Below are positions 49,547-58,767 of a DNA stretch of 64,000 nt, piece by piece. The notes under the pieces are model-generated. The model was not told where the DNA came from and searched no databases. It saw nothing but the letters and a program-made list of their open reading frames with translations. The stretch comes from Actinoplanes xinjiangensis (GTDB taxonomy: Bacteria > Actinomycetota > Actinomycetes > Mycobacteriales > Micromonosporaceae). Location: the NCBI RefSeq assembly GCF_003148685.1, contig NZ_QGGR01000012.1, positions 186,001-250,000 on the forward strand, given 5' to 3'. A program made the translations under genes and the position numbers. Every line of letters starts with the position of its first letter. The stretch's first letter is position 1.

Positions 49547-49998
49547 CCGTTCTCCAGGTAGGCGGCGGCGCCCGCGGCGCGGGCCCGCACCGCCGCGGCG
49601 ACCCGCCGGGCCAGCAACGGCGACAGCCTTCCGGCCGCCTCCGGCTCGGTGCACCAGGCCCAACCGCGCAGCTCGGCGGCGGGCAGGCGGACAGGGTCAC
49701 CATTCACGAGCGCCCCACCGTCAAAGATCAACATCAATCCTTCGGTACGGCCGTCGCGCGGCCCGACCCAGTCGGTGACCAGCAGGCGTCCCACCGAGAC
49801 GGACAGCCCCAGTTCCTCGAGGACTTCGCGCTCGGCCGCGGCGCGAGGCGACTCGTCGGCCTCCACACAGCCGCCGGGCACCTCCCAGTCCGGCTTGTAC
49901 GTCGGCTCGACGAGCAGCACCCGCTCCTGCTCGTCGCAGAACAGCACCCCGGCTCCCATCCGCTTGCGCGGCAGGGTCGTGGTCCAGTCGTCGGTCAT
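49531..49998 (-). CDS. NUDIX hydrolase
   Basis: 155 aa from ATG 49998. Nudix box GGCVEADESPRAAAEREVLE ending EELGL (Gx5Ex7REVxEExG) is complete. Cytoplasmic hydrolase of nucleoside diphosphate-linked compounds; substrate unknown. Converges with the GNAT-TPR gene. Confidence 0.9.
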   Translation of the reverse strand: MTDDWTTTLPRKRMGAGVLFCDEQERVLLVEPTYKPDWEVPGGCVEADESPRAAAEREVLEELGLSVSVGRLLVTDWVGPRDGRTEGLMLIFDGGALVNGDPVRLPAAELRGWAWCTEPEAAGRLSPLLARRVAAAVRARAAGAAAYLENGYDVA

Positions 49999-50080
49999 CC
50001 GCCCACGTTATCGGCCCGGCGCGCCGTGATCGTGCAGGCGCGTCGGGCCCGGGCCCCCACCCGCGGGAGCCCGGAAACCG

Positions 50081-50566
50081 TCAGTCCAGCCAGATGTTGT
50101 CGTGCTTGAGGTAGAACTCGGTGCGTTCCTCGTCGGTCATCTCGTCGAGGTGCGCGAGGCCTTCGAAGTAGCTTTCGCGCGGCGCTCCGGGGGAGAAGTG
50201 CAGCAGCATCGACACGGGTGCACCGGACCGGTTCTTGAATCCGTGGGTTCCGCCGATCGGCACGTGCACCCAGTCGCCGGGTTCCGCTTCGATCCACTTC
50301 TCGCCGTTGTAGATGTTCATGACGCCGGACAGGATGTAGAACGACTCGCTGATCGTACGGTGGAAATGGGGGTCCGGGCCGGTGACGCCGGGCCCGCACT
50401 CCCACCGGTAGAGGCCGAAGAGCCCGCCCGTGGAGGGCCCGGTCGCCAGGTAGTGGATCCTGGTCCCGTTGTTCGGGTAGACGAACTCGGGCGGTGTGTC
50501 CGCGGGCCGGTAGAGGGCGCTCTTCTCCCCGGTGATCCCGTGATACCGCGGTGGTGGATAAGTCAT
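50081..50566 (-). CDS. Cupin-domain protein
   Basis: 161 aa from ATG 50566. Cupin motif 1 DPHFHRTISESFYILSGVMN (HxH...E) and motif 2 PGDWVHVPIGGTHGFKN (second H). Single-domain metal-binding cupin, likely a small oxygenase, isomerase or sensor. Substrate unknown. Divergent from the nrdAB unit. Confidence 0.85.
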   Translation of the reverse strand: MTYPPPRYHGITGEKSALYRPADTPPEFVYPNNGTRIHYLATGPSTGGLFGLYRWECGPGVTGPDPHFHRTISESFYILSGVMNIYNGEKWIEAEPGDWVHVPIGGTHGFKNRSGAPVSMLLHFSPGAPRESYFEGLAHLDEMTDEERTEFYLKHDNIWLD

Positions 50567-50605
50567 GGATCAATATCTACCGGAAATCCGGGAGTGACGT
50601 GGTCA

Positions 50606-50621
50606 ACACACCATGTTGGGT
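50606..50621. promoter_or_regulatory. Putative NrdR box 1
   Basis: The 16-mer from 50606 agrees at 12 of 16 positions with the NrdR-box consensus ACACWATATWTWGTGT as I recall it. Paired with a second box exactly 32 bp on. Confidence 0.65.
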
Positions 50622-50637
50622 TAGGAGTTTCGGATGC

Positions 50638-50653
50638 CGCCCATATATGGTGT
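50638..50653. promoter_or_regulatory. Putative NrdR box 2
   Basis: The 16-mer ending ATATATGGTGT agrees at 11 of 16 positions. Start-to-start spacing to box 1 is 32 bp, three helix turns, the typical arrangement for NrdR pairs ahead of ribonucleotide reductase genes. Confidence 0.65.
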
Positions 50654-50654
50654 C

Positions 50655-50852
50655 CCCGCAGCTGGTTCGGGGAGGTCGGCATTGGCCTGCCCGAGGCAAC
50701 AGGGAACCCGGTGGGAAACCGGGACTGCCCCGCAGCGGTGAGTGGGAACGACCGCCGTCAGATGAGCACTGGGCCCGGTATCGAGCCTGGGAAGCGACGG
50801 CCAGTAGGTGGCTTTTTCGAAGGCCGTGCCCACGAGTCCGAAGACCTGCCAG
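50655..50852 (+). ncRNA. Cobalamin (AdoCbl) riboswitch
   Basis: The conserved core is present in order: GGCAACAGGGAACCCGGTG, ACCGGGACTGCCCCGCAGCG, GAACGACCGCC, GCACTGGGCCCGG, CCTGGGAAGCGACGGCCAGT, and the closing CGAGTCCGAAGACCTGCC. It leads the class Ia reductase genes, as described for Streptomyces nrdABS, where B12 shuts off the B12-independent enzyme. A hairpin GTCCCCG/CGGGGAC (50916-50941) and the ribosome-site region before nrdA may be the expression platform. Confidence 0.95.
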
Positions 50853-50984
50853 CGCGCCGTACGCCACCGTGGTGTGCGGCGGTCGAAGGCCGCGTGGGAC
50901 GGCCGACGCCGAGGTGTCCCCGCGGCCGCGTGCCCGGGGACCGATGGTGTCTGCTCCCACGCGCCCAGCTCGCGAGGAGAGAGC

Positions 50985-53366
50985 ATGACACTCACGCCGC
51001 AGAAGGCGGGCGTGCCGGAACAGCGACGGCACGTGATGCAGGTGCGCAAGCGGAACGGCGACCTGGAGCCGGTCGACGTCAACAAGATCGTCAAAGCGGT
51101 CGAGTTGTGGGTCGCCGACCTGGACGAGGTTGATCCACTGCGGGTGGCGACCCGGACCATCAGCGGCCTGTACGACGGAGCGAGCACCGCTGAGCTGGAC
51201 AAACTGTCGATCCAGACGGCTGCCGAGCTGATCGGTGAGGAGCCGCAGTACTCGCGGCTGGCGGCCCGTCTGCTCGCCGCGTACGTCGACAAGGAGGTTC
51301 GCGGCCAGGGCGTCGCGAGCTTCAGTCAGTCGATCCGCTACGCCCACGGGCTCGGCCTGATCGGCGACGGGACGGCAGCGTTCGTGGCCCGCAACGCCCG
51401 CAAGCTCGACGACGCCGTGGACCTGCGCGGTGACCTGCGGTTCGAGTACTTCGGCCTGCGGACGGTCGCCGACCGTTACCTGCTGCGCCACCCGCACGAG
51501 CGGCTGGTCGTGGAGACGCCGCAGTACTGGCTGCTGCGGGTCGCCTGCGGCCTGTCGAAAGATGCCCGCGAGGCGATCGACTTCTACCGTCTGATGTCGT
51601 CGCTTGCCTATCTGCCCAGCTCGCCGACGCTCTTCAACTCCGGAACCCGGCACACTCAGATGTCGTCGTGTTTCCTGGTCGACTCTCCCAGGGACGAACT
51701 CGACTCGATCTACGAGCGTTATCACCAGGTCGCGAAACTGTCGAAGTTCTCCGGCGGCATCGGCATCGCCTGGTCGCGGGTCCGGGGCCGGGGCGCGCTG
51801 ATCCGCGGTACCAACGGGCGATCGAACGGCATCGTCCCCTTTCTGAAGACCCTCGACGCCGGGGTGGCGGCGGTCAATCAGGGCGGCCGGCGCAAGGGCG
51901 CGGCCTGCGTCTATCTGGAGCCGTGGCACCCCGACGTCGAGGAATTCCTGGAACTGCGGGACAACACCGGCGAGGAATCACGCCGCACCCACAATCTCAA
52001 CCTGGCCAACTGGATCCCGGACGAGTTCATGCGCCGTGTCGAGGCCGACGGAGACTGGTCGCTCATCGATCCGTCCGACGCCCCGGAACTGACCGACCTG
52101 TTCGGTGAGGCATTCGACGAGGCCTACCGGGCGGCGGAGAAGAAGGCGGTCAAAACCGTCAAGGCCCGCGATCTGTACGGGCGGATGATGCGCACACTCG
52201 CCCAGACCGGCAACGGCTGGATGACGTTCAAGGACCGGTCCAACGCGCTGTCCAATCAGACCGGCGAGCCCGGCAACGTCATCCACCTGTCGAATCTGTG
52301 CACCGAGATCCTCGAGGTCAACAACGACGACGAGACGGCCGTCTGCAACCTCGGGTCGATCAATCTGGGGGCGCACGTCACCGCCGGCGGCGTCGACTGG
52401 GAGAAGCTGCGCGAGACCGTTCGCACGGCCGTGGTCTACCTGGACCGGGTCATCGACATCAACTACTACCCCTCGCAGCAGGCGGCCGCGTCCAATCCGC
52501 GCTGGCGCCCGGTCGGTCTGGGCCTGATGGGACTGCAGGACGCGTTCTTCACACTGCGGCTGCCGTTCGACTCCGAGGCGGCCCGTTCGCTGTCCACGCG
52601 TGTCCAGGAGGAGATCTTCCTGACCGCGCTGGAGGTGTCGGCCGATCTGGCCGCGTCGTTCGGCCCGCATCCGGCCTATCCGGAGACCCGTGCGGCGAAG
52701 GGCGATCTGCACCACGAATTGTGGGGCACGCAGGTCACCCAGGCCGATCGGTGGGCGGCGCTGAAGGAGAAGATCGCCGAGCACGGTCTGCGCAATTCGC
52801 TGCTGATCGCGATCGCGCCGACGGCGACGATCGCGTCAATCGCCGGCGCCTACGAATGCATCGAGCCGCAGGTCTCCAACCTGTTCAAGCGCGAGACGAT
52901 GTCCGGCGAGTTCCTCCAGATCAACACCTATCTGGTACGCGAACTCAAGTCCCGTGGATTGTGGACCGCGCCGATCCGGGAGGCGATCAAGCGCGCCGAG
53001 GGTTCGGTGCAGGGCATTCTCGATCTGCCCGAGGATGTACGGGAACTGTTCCGTACCGCCTGGGAACTGCCGCAGCGTGCCCTGATCGACCTGGCCGCCG
53101 CCCGTGCGCCGTTCATCGACCAGTCGCAGTCGCTGAACCTGTTCATGGCCGCGCCGACGATCAACAAGGTCTCCTCGATGTACCTGTACGCGTGGAAGGC
53201 CGGCCTGAAGACGTCGTACTACCTGCGTTCCCGGCCGGCGACCCGCATCCAGCAGGCGACGGTGACCGTGGCCGCGCCGGCCGCACCGGTCTCGCTGATC
53301 GCGGCACCGACCGAAGCCGAACTCTGCTCCCTGGAAAACCCCGAGTCATGTGAGGCCTGCCAGTAA
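50985..53366 (+). CDS. nrdA: Class Ia ribonucleoside-diphosphate reductase, alpha subunit
   Basis: 793 aa from ATG 50985 (GAGGAGAGAGC upstream). N-terminal ATP cone (VRKRNGDLEPVDVNKIVKAV). Active-site set: SSCFLVD (first redox Cys), SNLCTEI (Asn, thiyl Cys and Glu), AVCNLGSINL (second redox Cys), KTSYYLRSR (radical-path Tyr pair), and the C-terminal CSLENPESCEACQ thiol tail. Makes dNDPs from NDPs with NrdB. Expression is under the cobalamin riboswitch and probably NrdR. Its stop overlaps the nrdB start by one base. Confidence 0.95.
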   Translation: MTLTPQKAGVPEQRRHVMQVRKRNGDLEPVDVNKIVKAVELWVADLDEVDPLRVATRTISGLYDGASTAELDKLSIQTAAELIGEEPQYSRLAARLLAAYVDKEVRGQGVASFSQSIRYAHGLGLIGDGTAAFVARNARKLDDAVDLRGDLRFEYFGLRTVADRYLLRHPHERLVVETPQYWLLRVACGLSKDAREAIDFYRLMSSLAYLPSSPTLFNSGTRHTQMSSCFLVDSPRDELDSIYERYHQVAKLSKFSGGIGIAWSRVRGRGALIRGTNGRSNGIVPFLKTLDAGVAAVNQGGRRKGAACVYLEPWHPDVEEFLELRDNTGEESRRTHNLNLANWIPDEFMRRVEADGDWSLIDPSDAPELTDLFGEAFDEAYRAAEKKAVKTVKARDLYGRMMRTLAQTGNGWMTFKDRSNALSNQTGEPGNVIHLSNLCTEILEVNNDDETAVCNLGSINLGAHVTAGGVDWEKLRETVRTAVVYLDRVIDINYYPSQQAAASNPRWRPVGLGLMGLQDAFFTLRLPFDSEAARSLSTRVQEEIFLTALEVSADLAASFGPHPAYPETRAAKGDLHHELWGTQVTQADRWAALKEKIAEHGLRNSLLIAIAPTATIASIAGAYECIEPQVSNLFKRETMSGEFLQINTYLVRELKSRGLWTAPIREAIKRAEGSVQGILDLPEDVRELFRTAWELPQRALIDLAAARAPFIDQSQSLNLFMAAPTINKVSSMYLYAWKAGLKTSYYLRSRPATRIQQATVTVAAPAAPVSLIAAPTEAELCSLENPESCEACQ

Positions 53367-54361
53367 TGCTGCTCGACCCCGGAATGGACCTGACCCTGCG
53401 GCCGATGAAGTACCCGCACTTCTTCGACCGGTTCAAGGACGCCATCAAGAACACCTGGACCGTCGAGGAGGTCGACCTGCACGGCGACCTCGCCGACCTG
53501 GCGCTTCTCAGTGATGCCGAGAAGCACCTCGTCTCCCGGCTGGTCGCGTTCTTCGCCACCGGCGACACGATCGTGGCGAACAATCTGGTCCTCAACCTCT
53601 ACCAGCACGTCAACTCGCCGGAGGGCCGCCTCTATCTGTCGCGGCAGCTGTTCGAGGAGGCCGTGCACGTCCAGTTCTATCTGAACCTGCTCGACACCTA
53701 CGTGCCCGACGACAAGGAGCGGGCCGAGGCGTTCGCCGCCGTCGACAACATCCCGTCGATCGCGCGTAAGGCCGAGTTCTGCTTCAAGTGGATCGACTCG
53801 GTCTTCGAACTGCGCGCGCTGCGTTCCCGCGAGGACCGGCGGGCGTTCCTGCTCAACGTCATCTGCTTCGCGGCGTGCATCGAGGGACTGTTCTTCTACG
53901 GCGCTTTCGCCTACGTCTACTTCCTCCGGTCGCGAGGTGTTCTGCAAGGGCTCGCGTCCGGTACCAACTGGGTGTTCCGGGACGAGAGCATGCACATGGC
54001 GTTCGCCTTCGACGTCGTCGACCAGGTGCGCGCCGAGGAACCGGAACTGTTCGACGCCGGCATGGAGCAGCAGGTACGCGACATGCTCGCCGAGGCCGTC
54101 GAATGCGAGGTCCAGTTCGCCGAGGATCTGCTCGAACAGGGCGTCTCCGGACTGTCGCTCTCCGACATGCGCCAATACCTCCAGCACGTCGCGGACCGGC
54201 GGCTCGCGGCGCTCGGCATCGACCCGATCTACGGCAGCACCAATCCGTTCGCGTTCATGGAGCTACAGGACGTCCAGGAGTTGTCGAACTTCTTCGAGCG
54301 GCGCGTTTCGGCGTACCAGGTAGGGGTCTCCGGAACCGTCAGCTTCGACGACGACTTCTAG
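53366..54361 (+). CDS. nrdB: Class Ia ribonucleoside-diphosphate reductase, beta subunit
   Basis: 331 aa from ATG 53366 (TAATG junction). Metal ligands and radical Tyr are in place: Asp67 (GDTIVANN), Glu98/His101 and Tyr105 in FEEAVHVQFY, Glu in ACIEGLFFYG and Glu/His in FRDESMHMAF. Carries the di-metal tyrosyl radical. The C-terminal tail (SGTVSFDDDF) is acidic and would dock on NrdA. In Streptomyces a third gene, nrdS, follows; it is missing here. Confidence 0.95.
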   Translation: MLLDPGMDLTLRPMKYPHFFDRFKDAIKNTWTVEEVDLHGDLADLALLSDAEKHLVSRLVAFFATGDTIVANNLVLNLYQHVNSPEGRLYLSRQLFEEAVHVQFYLNLLDTYVPDDKERAEAFAAVDNIPSIARKAEFCFKWIDSVFELRALRSREDRRAFLLNVICFAACIEGLFFYGAFAYVYFLRSRGVLQGLASGTNWVFRDESMHMAFAFDVVDQVRAEEPELFDAGMEQQVRDMLAEAVECEVQFAEDLLEQGVSGLSLSDMRQYLQHVADRRLAALGIDPIYGSTNPFAFMELQDVQELSNFFERRVSAYQVGVSGTVSFDDDF

Positions 54362-54370
54362 AGACGCCTA

Positions 54371-54399
54371 GCGGCCGCCTCGCGAAAAGAGGCGGCCGC
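54371..54399. terminator. Strong hairpin terminator after nrdB
   Basis: GCGGCCGCCTC pairs perfectly with GAGGCGGCCGC around a GCGAAAA loop, 10 nt after the nrdB stop; it also serves the converging gene. Confidence 0.9.
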
Positions 54400-54414
54400 C
54401 TTCCGGGGCGACGG

Positions 54415-55428
54415 TCAGACCGTGACCGTCGTGGTCTCCCGCGCGGTCGGCTCGGCGGCGGCCGGAGCCGGCCGGCGGCCGGAACGCAGCGTGCTCGCCA
54501 GGCAGAGCAGAGCACCGAGAACGAGCCAGGAGGACAGGACGACGATCGGCTGGGTCGCGGCGGCGCCGTCGAAAAAGGCGGTCGAGCGCAGCAGCGATCC
54601 ACCGGCACCGGGCGGCAGCAACTGGCCCAGCTCGCCGGACCAGCCGGGCAGCATCTGCGGCGCCGACGAGACGCCGGACAGCGGGTTGCCGACCAGCATC
54701 ATGGTCGCCGCGCCCAGGCCCAGGCCGGCCATCCCGAGCAGCGACTCCAGGCCGAGCAGGGTGAGTGCGGTGGCGCCGACGCTCAGCGCGATCCCCCCGG
54801 CGTTGGCCAGGTAGTCGCCGCCCAGCGAACCCAGCCAGAACTGGAGGATCGCGGCCATCGACAGGCCACCGGCGACCGCGAAGGCCAGCGCGCCGGTCAC
54901 CCGCTGGGCGGTGCCGCGCAGGCGGGCCGTGAGCAGCGCGGCCGCCATGATCCCGCCGATCACCAGGGGCAGTGCCCCGGCGGCCAGTCCGGCCCCGCGC
55001 GGGTCGTCGGCGGGCAGCGGCACCAGATCACGGGCCGCCACCGCGGGAGCCTCGCCCTGCGCCAGGCCGGCGGCCAGGGCGGTGAGGGTCTGCGAGACCG
55101 GGGCGCTGGCCGCGGAGGCCGTGATGACCTGCGGCTTTCCGCTGGTCAGATCGATCGCCCCGTACGCCTCCCGGTCGCGGATCAGCTGTTCGGCGGCCGC
55201 GGTGGTGTCGACCGCGGTGATCTCGAACGCGCCGGGGAGGCGCTGATCGAGGGCTGCGGTGATCTGCTGGACGGCGGGTGCGGGCCCGGCCACCGCGATC
55301 GGGATGTCGTGCACCGCGGACCGGACCGCCGGCCAGGCGAAGGCGGTGAGCAGCACGCTGGTGATGACCGTGAGCAGCCCGACCGTCGCGGCGACCTGCG
55401 GCCAGGACGACGGTTTGTCGCTGGTCAT
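54415..55428 (-). CDS. ABC-2/YhgE-like membrane protein
   Basis: 337 aa from ATG 55428. One N-terminal helix (VAATVGLLTVITSVLLTAFA), an outside domain of about 110 residues (IPIAVAGPAPAVQQITAALD, AYGAIDLTSG), then five or six helices. This layout fits ABC-2-type or YhgE/Pip-like exporters; no ATPase is encoded nearby. The gene is preceded by a TTGACA -35 flanked by two GAACG..CGTTC operators typical of TetR control. Confidence 0.75.
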   Translation of the reverse strand: MTSDKPSSWPQVAATVGLLTVITSVLLTAFAWPAVRSAVHDIPIAVAGPAPAVQQITAALDQRLPGAFEITAVDTTAAAEQLIRDREAYGAIDLTSGKPQVITASAASAPVSQTLTALAAGLAQGEAPAVAARDLVPLPADDPRGAGLAAGALPLVIGGIMAAALLTARLRGTAQRVTGALAFAVAGGLSMAAILQFWLGSLGGDYLANAGGIALSVGATALTLLGLESLLGMAGLGLGAATMMLVGNPLSGVSSAPQMLPGWSGELGQLLPPGAGGSLLRSTAFFDGAAATQPIVVLSSWLVLGALLCLASTLRSGRRPAPAAAEPTARETTTVTV

Positions 55429-55479
55429 GTCGACTCCTTCGAGTTCTTCTCCGGCTGACGACCGGACGGATCTTTAAGA

Positions 55480-55538
55480 GAACGTTTGTTCGTTTTGAGA
55501 GTCCTCGGGCCGGCGGCGTTTGTCAAGAACGACCGTTC
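55480..55538 (-). promoter_or_regulatory. Promoter flanked by two TetR-like operators
   Basis: On the minus strand TTGACA (55526-55521) is a consensus -35; GAACGACCGTTC (55527-55538) lies directly upstream and GAACGTTTGTTC (55480-55491) downstream. Centres are 47 bp apart. No TetR gene adjoins it. Confidence 0.65.
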
Positions 55539-55607
55539 GTTTTCGGCTGTCGAACCGGATCCCGCCTACCATGTGGCCTTGATCCCAGCGCTGCTCCCGG
55601 GGAAGAC

Positions 55608-56132
55608 GTGATACCGGTCTGGCTACTCGACGTCGACGGCGTCCTCAACGCGTACCGCGCCGGCTGGTGGCATTCCCGCCCCACCCTGGTGCAGGCCTGG
55701 TCCGAAGCCGACGCCTACAGCTACCGGATCCGGTACGAACCGCGACTCGTCGCCGCCGTCCGCACCGTGCACGAGCAGGGGCTGGCCGAGGTCACCTGGT
55801 GCACCACGTGGTGCAGTGACGCGGACGCGATCGAGGACGCCCTCGGACTGCCGGCGCTGCCCCGGGCGTTCACCGCACCGGTCAAAGGAGCCGAGGCCTG
55901 CGCGGCCAAGATCGACGCCGCCCGGCGGGTCGTCGCCGCGGGCCGCCCGCTCGTCTGGACCGATGACGCCGAGGTCGGGCACCACGCCGACGAGTGCGCG
56001 GCATGGACCGCGGCCGGAAAGGCGCTGACCATCGCGCCGGACGAGAGCCGCGGGCTGCGGCCCGGTGACGTGCGGCGGATCCGGGCCTATCTCGGCGGCG
56101 AACCGGTGCCGCCGCTGCGGTCGGTCGACTGA
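55608..56132 (+). CDS. HAD-like hydrolase-domain protein
   Basis: 174 aa from GTG 55608 (GGGGAAGAC upstream). Motif I LLDVDGVLN (DxDGxLN) and the late acidic pair LVWTDDAEVG (motif IV) suggest a HAD phosphatase fold; TWCTTWCSDAD covers the motif II region, with Thr instead of the usual Ser/Thr-Asn context, and two Trp-Cys pairs. Substrate unknown. Confidence 0.75.
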   Translation: MIPVWLLDVDGVLNAYRAGWWHSRPTLVQAWSEADAYSYRIRYEPRLVAAVRTVHEQGLAEVTWCTTWCSDADAIEDALGLPALPRAFTAPVKGAEACAAKIDAARRVVAAGRPLVWTDDAEVGHHADECAAWTAAGKALTIAPDESRGLRPGDVRRIRAYLGGEPVPPLRSVD

Positions 56133-56236
56133 CCCGCCCGGCATGTCGACCGTCGAGGACGGAGTGCGTCTCATGATGGCCGGGACCCGGATCTGAAGCG
56201 ACGATTTTTGTCGGACCCTGGCCGTACCCTGCGGGC

Positions 56237-58312
56237 ATGGTCAATCGTTCACCGGAAACCGCCGCCACCTCGGACCGTGCCGGGTCCGTCCCCGCCGACC
56301 CTGCCGTCGCCGATCAGGATGCGGATCACTCCGCCTTCGACGATCGTGTGGCGTTCGATGCGGCGGTGGAGTCGGCGCGTGGTGCGGCGCAGGCGTATTA
56401 CGACACCGGCGACGCGGTGATGACCGACGCGGAGTATGACGACCTGGCCGACCGGATCGCCGCGTCGATGGCCGAGCACCCGGAGTGGGACGACCGTGGC
56501 GTCACCACCGCAGTGGCCGCGGGGGCCTCTGCGGGCGGCGACGTGCGGCACCCGACGGCGATGCTCTCCCTCGACAAGATCAAGACGCCGGAGGAGGTGG
56601 AGGCGTTCGTCGCCACCCTCGGCGGCGACGGCTGCCTGGTCGAGGTCAAACTCGACGGCCTCGCCATCCGCGCGGAGTATGTCGACGGCAGACTGGCGCT
56701 CGCCGCCCTGCGCGGCGACGGCACCACCGGCGAGGATGTCACCGCCCAGGTGCGGCGCGGCATCGCCGGGCTACCGGCCGAGCTGGCCACACCGTGGACC
56801 GGCGAGGTGCGCGGCGAGGTCTACATGACCGTCGACGACTTCGAGGCGGCGAGTGCCAACCGGGTCGCGGCCGGCGGCAAGGCGTTCGTCAATTCGCGCG
56901 GCGCGGTCGCCGGGGCGATCCGCAGCATCGACCGGGCGTATGAGGCGCCGATGACGTTCGCCACCTACGAGATCACCGGCGACGGCGTCGACCCGGCCGG
57001 CACCCATCTCGGGCGGATGGACCGGGCCGAGGAGCTGGGCTTCCCGGCCGCCTGCCGGCTGATCCCCGAGGTCGCCGGCGTGTGCTCCACCGCCGAGCAG
57101 GTCAACGCGGCGATCGAGACGATCGGCGGGCGGCGGGCCACCCTGGTGTTCCCGATCGACGGCGCCGTCATCAAAGCCGACGCCGAGTCCACCCGCCGCC
57201 GCCTGGGCCTGGCCAGCCGTACTCCGTACTGGGCGGTCGCCTTCAAATATCCGCCGGACACCGCCTCCACCTACCTGCGGGACATCGAGGTGCGGGTCGG
57301 CCGGACCGGCCGGATCAGCCTGCGCGCCATCATCGACCCGGTCGTCGTCGGTGGCACCACCGTCACCCGGGCCACCCTGCACAATCCCCAGTGGGTCGCC
57401 GAGCAGGGCCTCGCCCTCGGGCAGAAGGTCGCGGTGTGGCGGGCCGGTGACGTCATCCCCCGGGTGACCTCGCCGATCGGCGACCAGCCACACGGCCTCA
57501 CCCCGTGGGTGGCGCCCGAGGTGTGCCCCCAGTGCGGCGAGCCGTGGGACAGGTCGAGCCTGCTCTGGCGCTGCCACACCGCCACCTGCGCGGCGGCGAA
57601 CGCGCTGGCCTACTGGTGCAGCCGGGAAGCCCTCGACGTGGACGGGGCGGGCGATTCGTTCTGTGACGCGGTGATCGAGGCCGGCCTCGCCCGTAACGTC
57701 GCCGACCTGTATGCCCTGACCGTCGACGACATCGCCGAACTGCCGGTCGGCCGGACGGTCACCGGCGGCACGGTGATGCTCGGCCGCTCCAACGCCGGGC
57801 GGATCATCGCCGGGCTGGAGGCCAGCAAGCAGCAGCCGTTTAACCGGGTTGTCACCGGCCTCGGCATCCGGATGACCGGCCGTAGCGTCGGCCGCTGGCT
57901 GGCCGCCCGGTTCAAGTCGATGCCGGCGCTGCGGGCGGCCTCCGTCGAGGAGATCGCCGAGATCGACAAGATGGGTCTGATCAAAGCGCAGCATGTGGTC
58001 GACGGCCTGGCCGCGATGGGCGACGTGATCGATCGTCTGACCGGGTTCGGTCTGACCATGGAGGTCATCGACGACGGCGGTGCGAAACCGCTGGCCGGGC
58101 AGACCTATGTGGTGTCCGGTTCGGTTCCTGGCTACACCCGTACCACGGTGAGCGAACGGATCGAGGCGCTCGGCGGTTCGGCGAGCAGCAGTGTGTCGGC
58201 CAAGACCACCGCCCTGGTCACCTCCGAGACCACCACCAGCAAGGCGAAGAAGGCAGTCCAGTTGGGCATCCCCGTCATCGACCCGGAGGAGTTCGCCCGC
58301 ATGCTGGCCTGA
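56237..58312 (+). CDS. NAD+-dependent DNA ligase (LigA family, divergent)
   Basis: 691 aa from ATG 56237, 6 nt behind TACCCT (leaderless pattern). NMN-binding Ia domain (AYYDTGDAVMTDAEYDDLAD), adenylation domain with KLDG (Lys138), GEVYM, GAVAGAIRSID, then VAFKYPP, OB fold (GRTGRISLRAIIDPVVVGGT), zinc finger CPQC ... WRCHTATC, helix-hairpin-helix and BRCT domain (GQTYVVSGSVPGYTRTTVSE). The usual HxTPMLSLxNAF motif is changed to HPTAMLSLDKIKT, so this is likely an accessory ligase beside the main LigA. About usual length. Confidence 0.9.
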   Translation: MVNRSPETAATSDRAGSVPADPAVADQDADHSAFDDRVAFDAAVESARGAAQAYYDTGDAVMTDAEYDDLADRIAASMAEHPEWDDRGVTTAVAAGASAGGDVRHPTAMLSLDKIKTPEEVEAFVATLGGDGCLVEVKLDGLAIRAEYVDGRLALAALRGDGTTGEDVTAQVRRGIAGLPAELATPWTGEVRGEVYMTVDDFEAASANRVAAGGKAFVNSRGAVAGAIRSIDRAYEAPMTFATYEITGDGVDPAGTHLGRMDRAEELGFPAACRLIPEVAGVCSTAEQVNAAIETIGGRRATLVFPIDGAVIKADAESTRRRLGLASRTPYWAVAFKYPPDTASTYLRDIEVRVGRTGRISLRAIIDPVVVGGTTVTRATLHNPQWVAEQGLALGQKVAVWRAGDVIPRVTSPIGDQPHGLTPWVAPEVCPQCGEPWDRSSLLWRCHTATCAAANALAYWCSREALDVDGAGDSFCDAVIEAGLARNVADLYALTVDDIAELPVGRTVTGGTVMLGRSNAGRIIAGLEASKQQPFNRVVTGLGIRMTGRSVGRWLAARFKSMPALRAASVEEIAEIDKMGLIKAQHVVDGLAAMGDVIDRLTGFGLTMEVIDDGGAKPLAGQTYVVSGSVPGYTRTTVSERIEALGGSASSSVSAKTTALVTSETTTSKAKKAVQLGIPVIDPEEFARMLA

Positions 58313-58530
58313 CCTCGCCGCTGCCGTCGCGGCTGCCGCTGTGGCCCGGTGTCGTTGCGGTGGACGTCACCATGGTCATGATCCGTTTCTTGTGTCGCGG
58401 GGAGCACGGTGCCGTGATCCGGATGTGCGCTGCACCGGCAAGTTCGGGTGTACATCCGGTCACGCATGGTATTCGTTCGTCCTGGGTAGACAGGAGGGCG
58501 TCAAGGATTGCCGCCGGGGAGGAGCCCGAG

Positions 58531-58767
58531 ATGTCGTATAGCACCAGCCGCCAGAACGTCACCGCCGCTCGCATCTGCACGATCATCGCCTTCGTCTTCG
58601 CGGGGCTGGCCGTGCTGTTCTGGCCGTTCATTTTCGGCCTGGTCGCGGTCATCCTCGGTCTGGTCGGCGGCTTCATGGGCGACCGCCCGCTCGGCTTCTA
58701 CGCGGCCGCCGCCGGTGCTGTCGGCGCCGTGCTCGGCATCGTGCTGGCCGCCGCCCTCCTGAGCTGA
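58531..58767 (+). CDS. Small two-helix membrane protein
   Basis: 78 aa from ATG 58531 (GGGGAGGAG upstream). Two or three hydrophobic helices (ICTIIAFVFAGLAVLFWPFI, GLVAVILGLVGGFMG, AAAAGAVGAVLGIVLAAALL) with short loops; resembles small DUF4190-like proteins. Role unknown. The 218 bases before it show no gene. Confidence 0.65.
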   Translation: MSYSTSRQNVTAARICTIIAFVFAGLAVLFWPFIFGLVAVILGLVGGFMGDRPLGFYAAAAGAVGAVLGIVLAAALLS

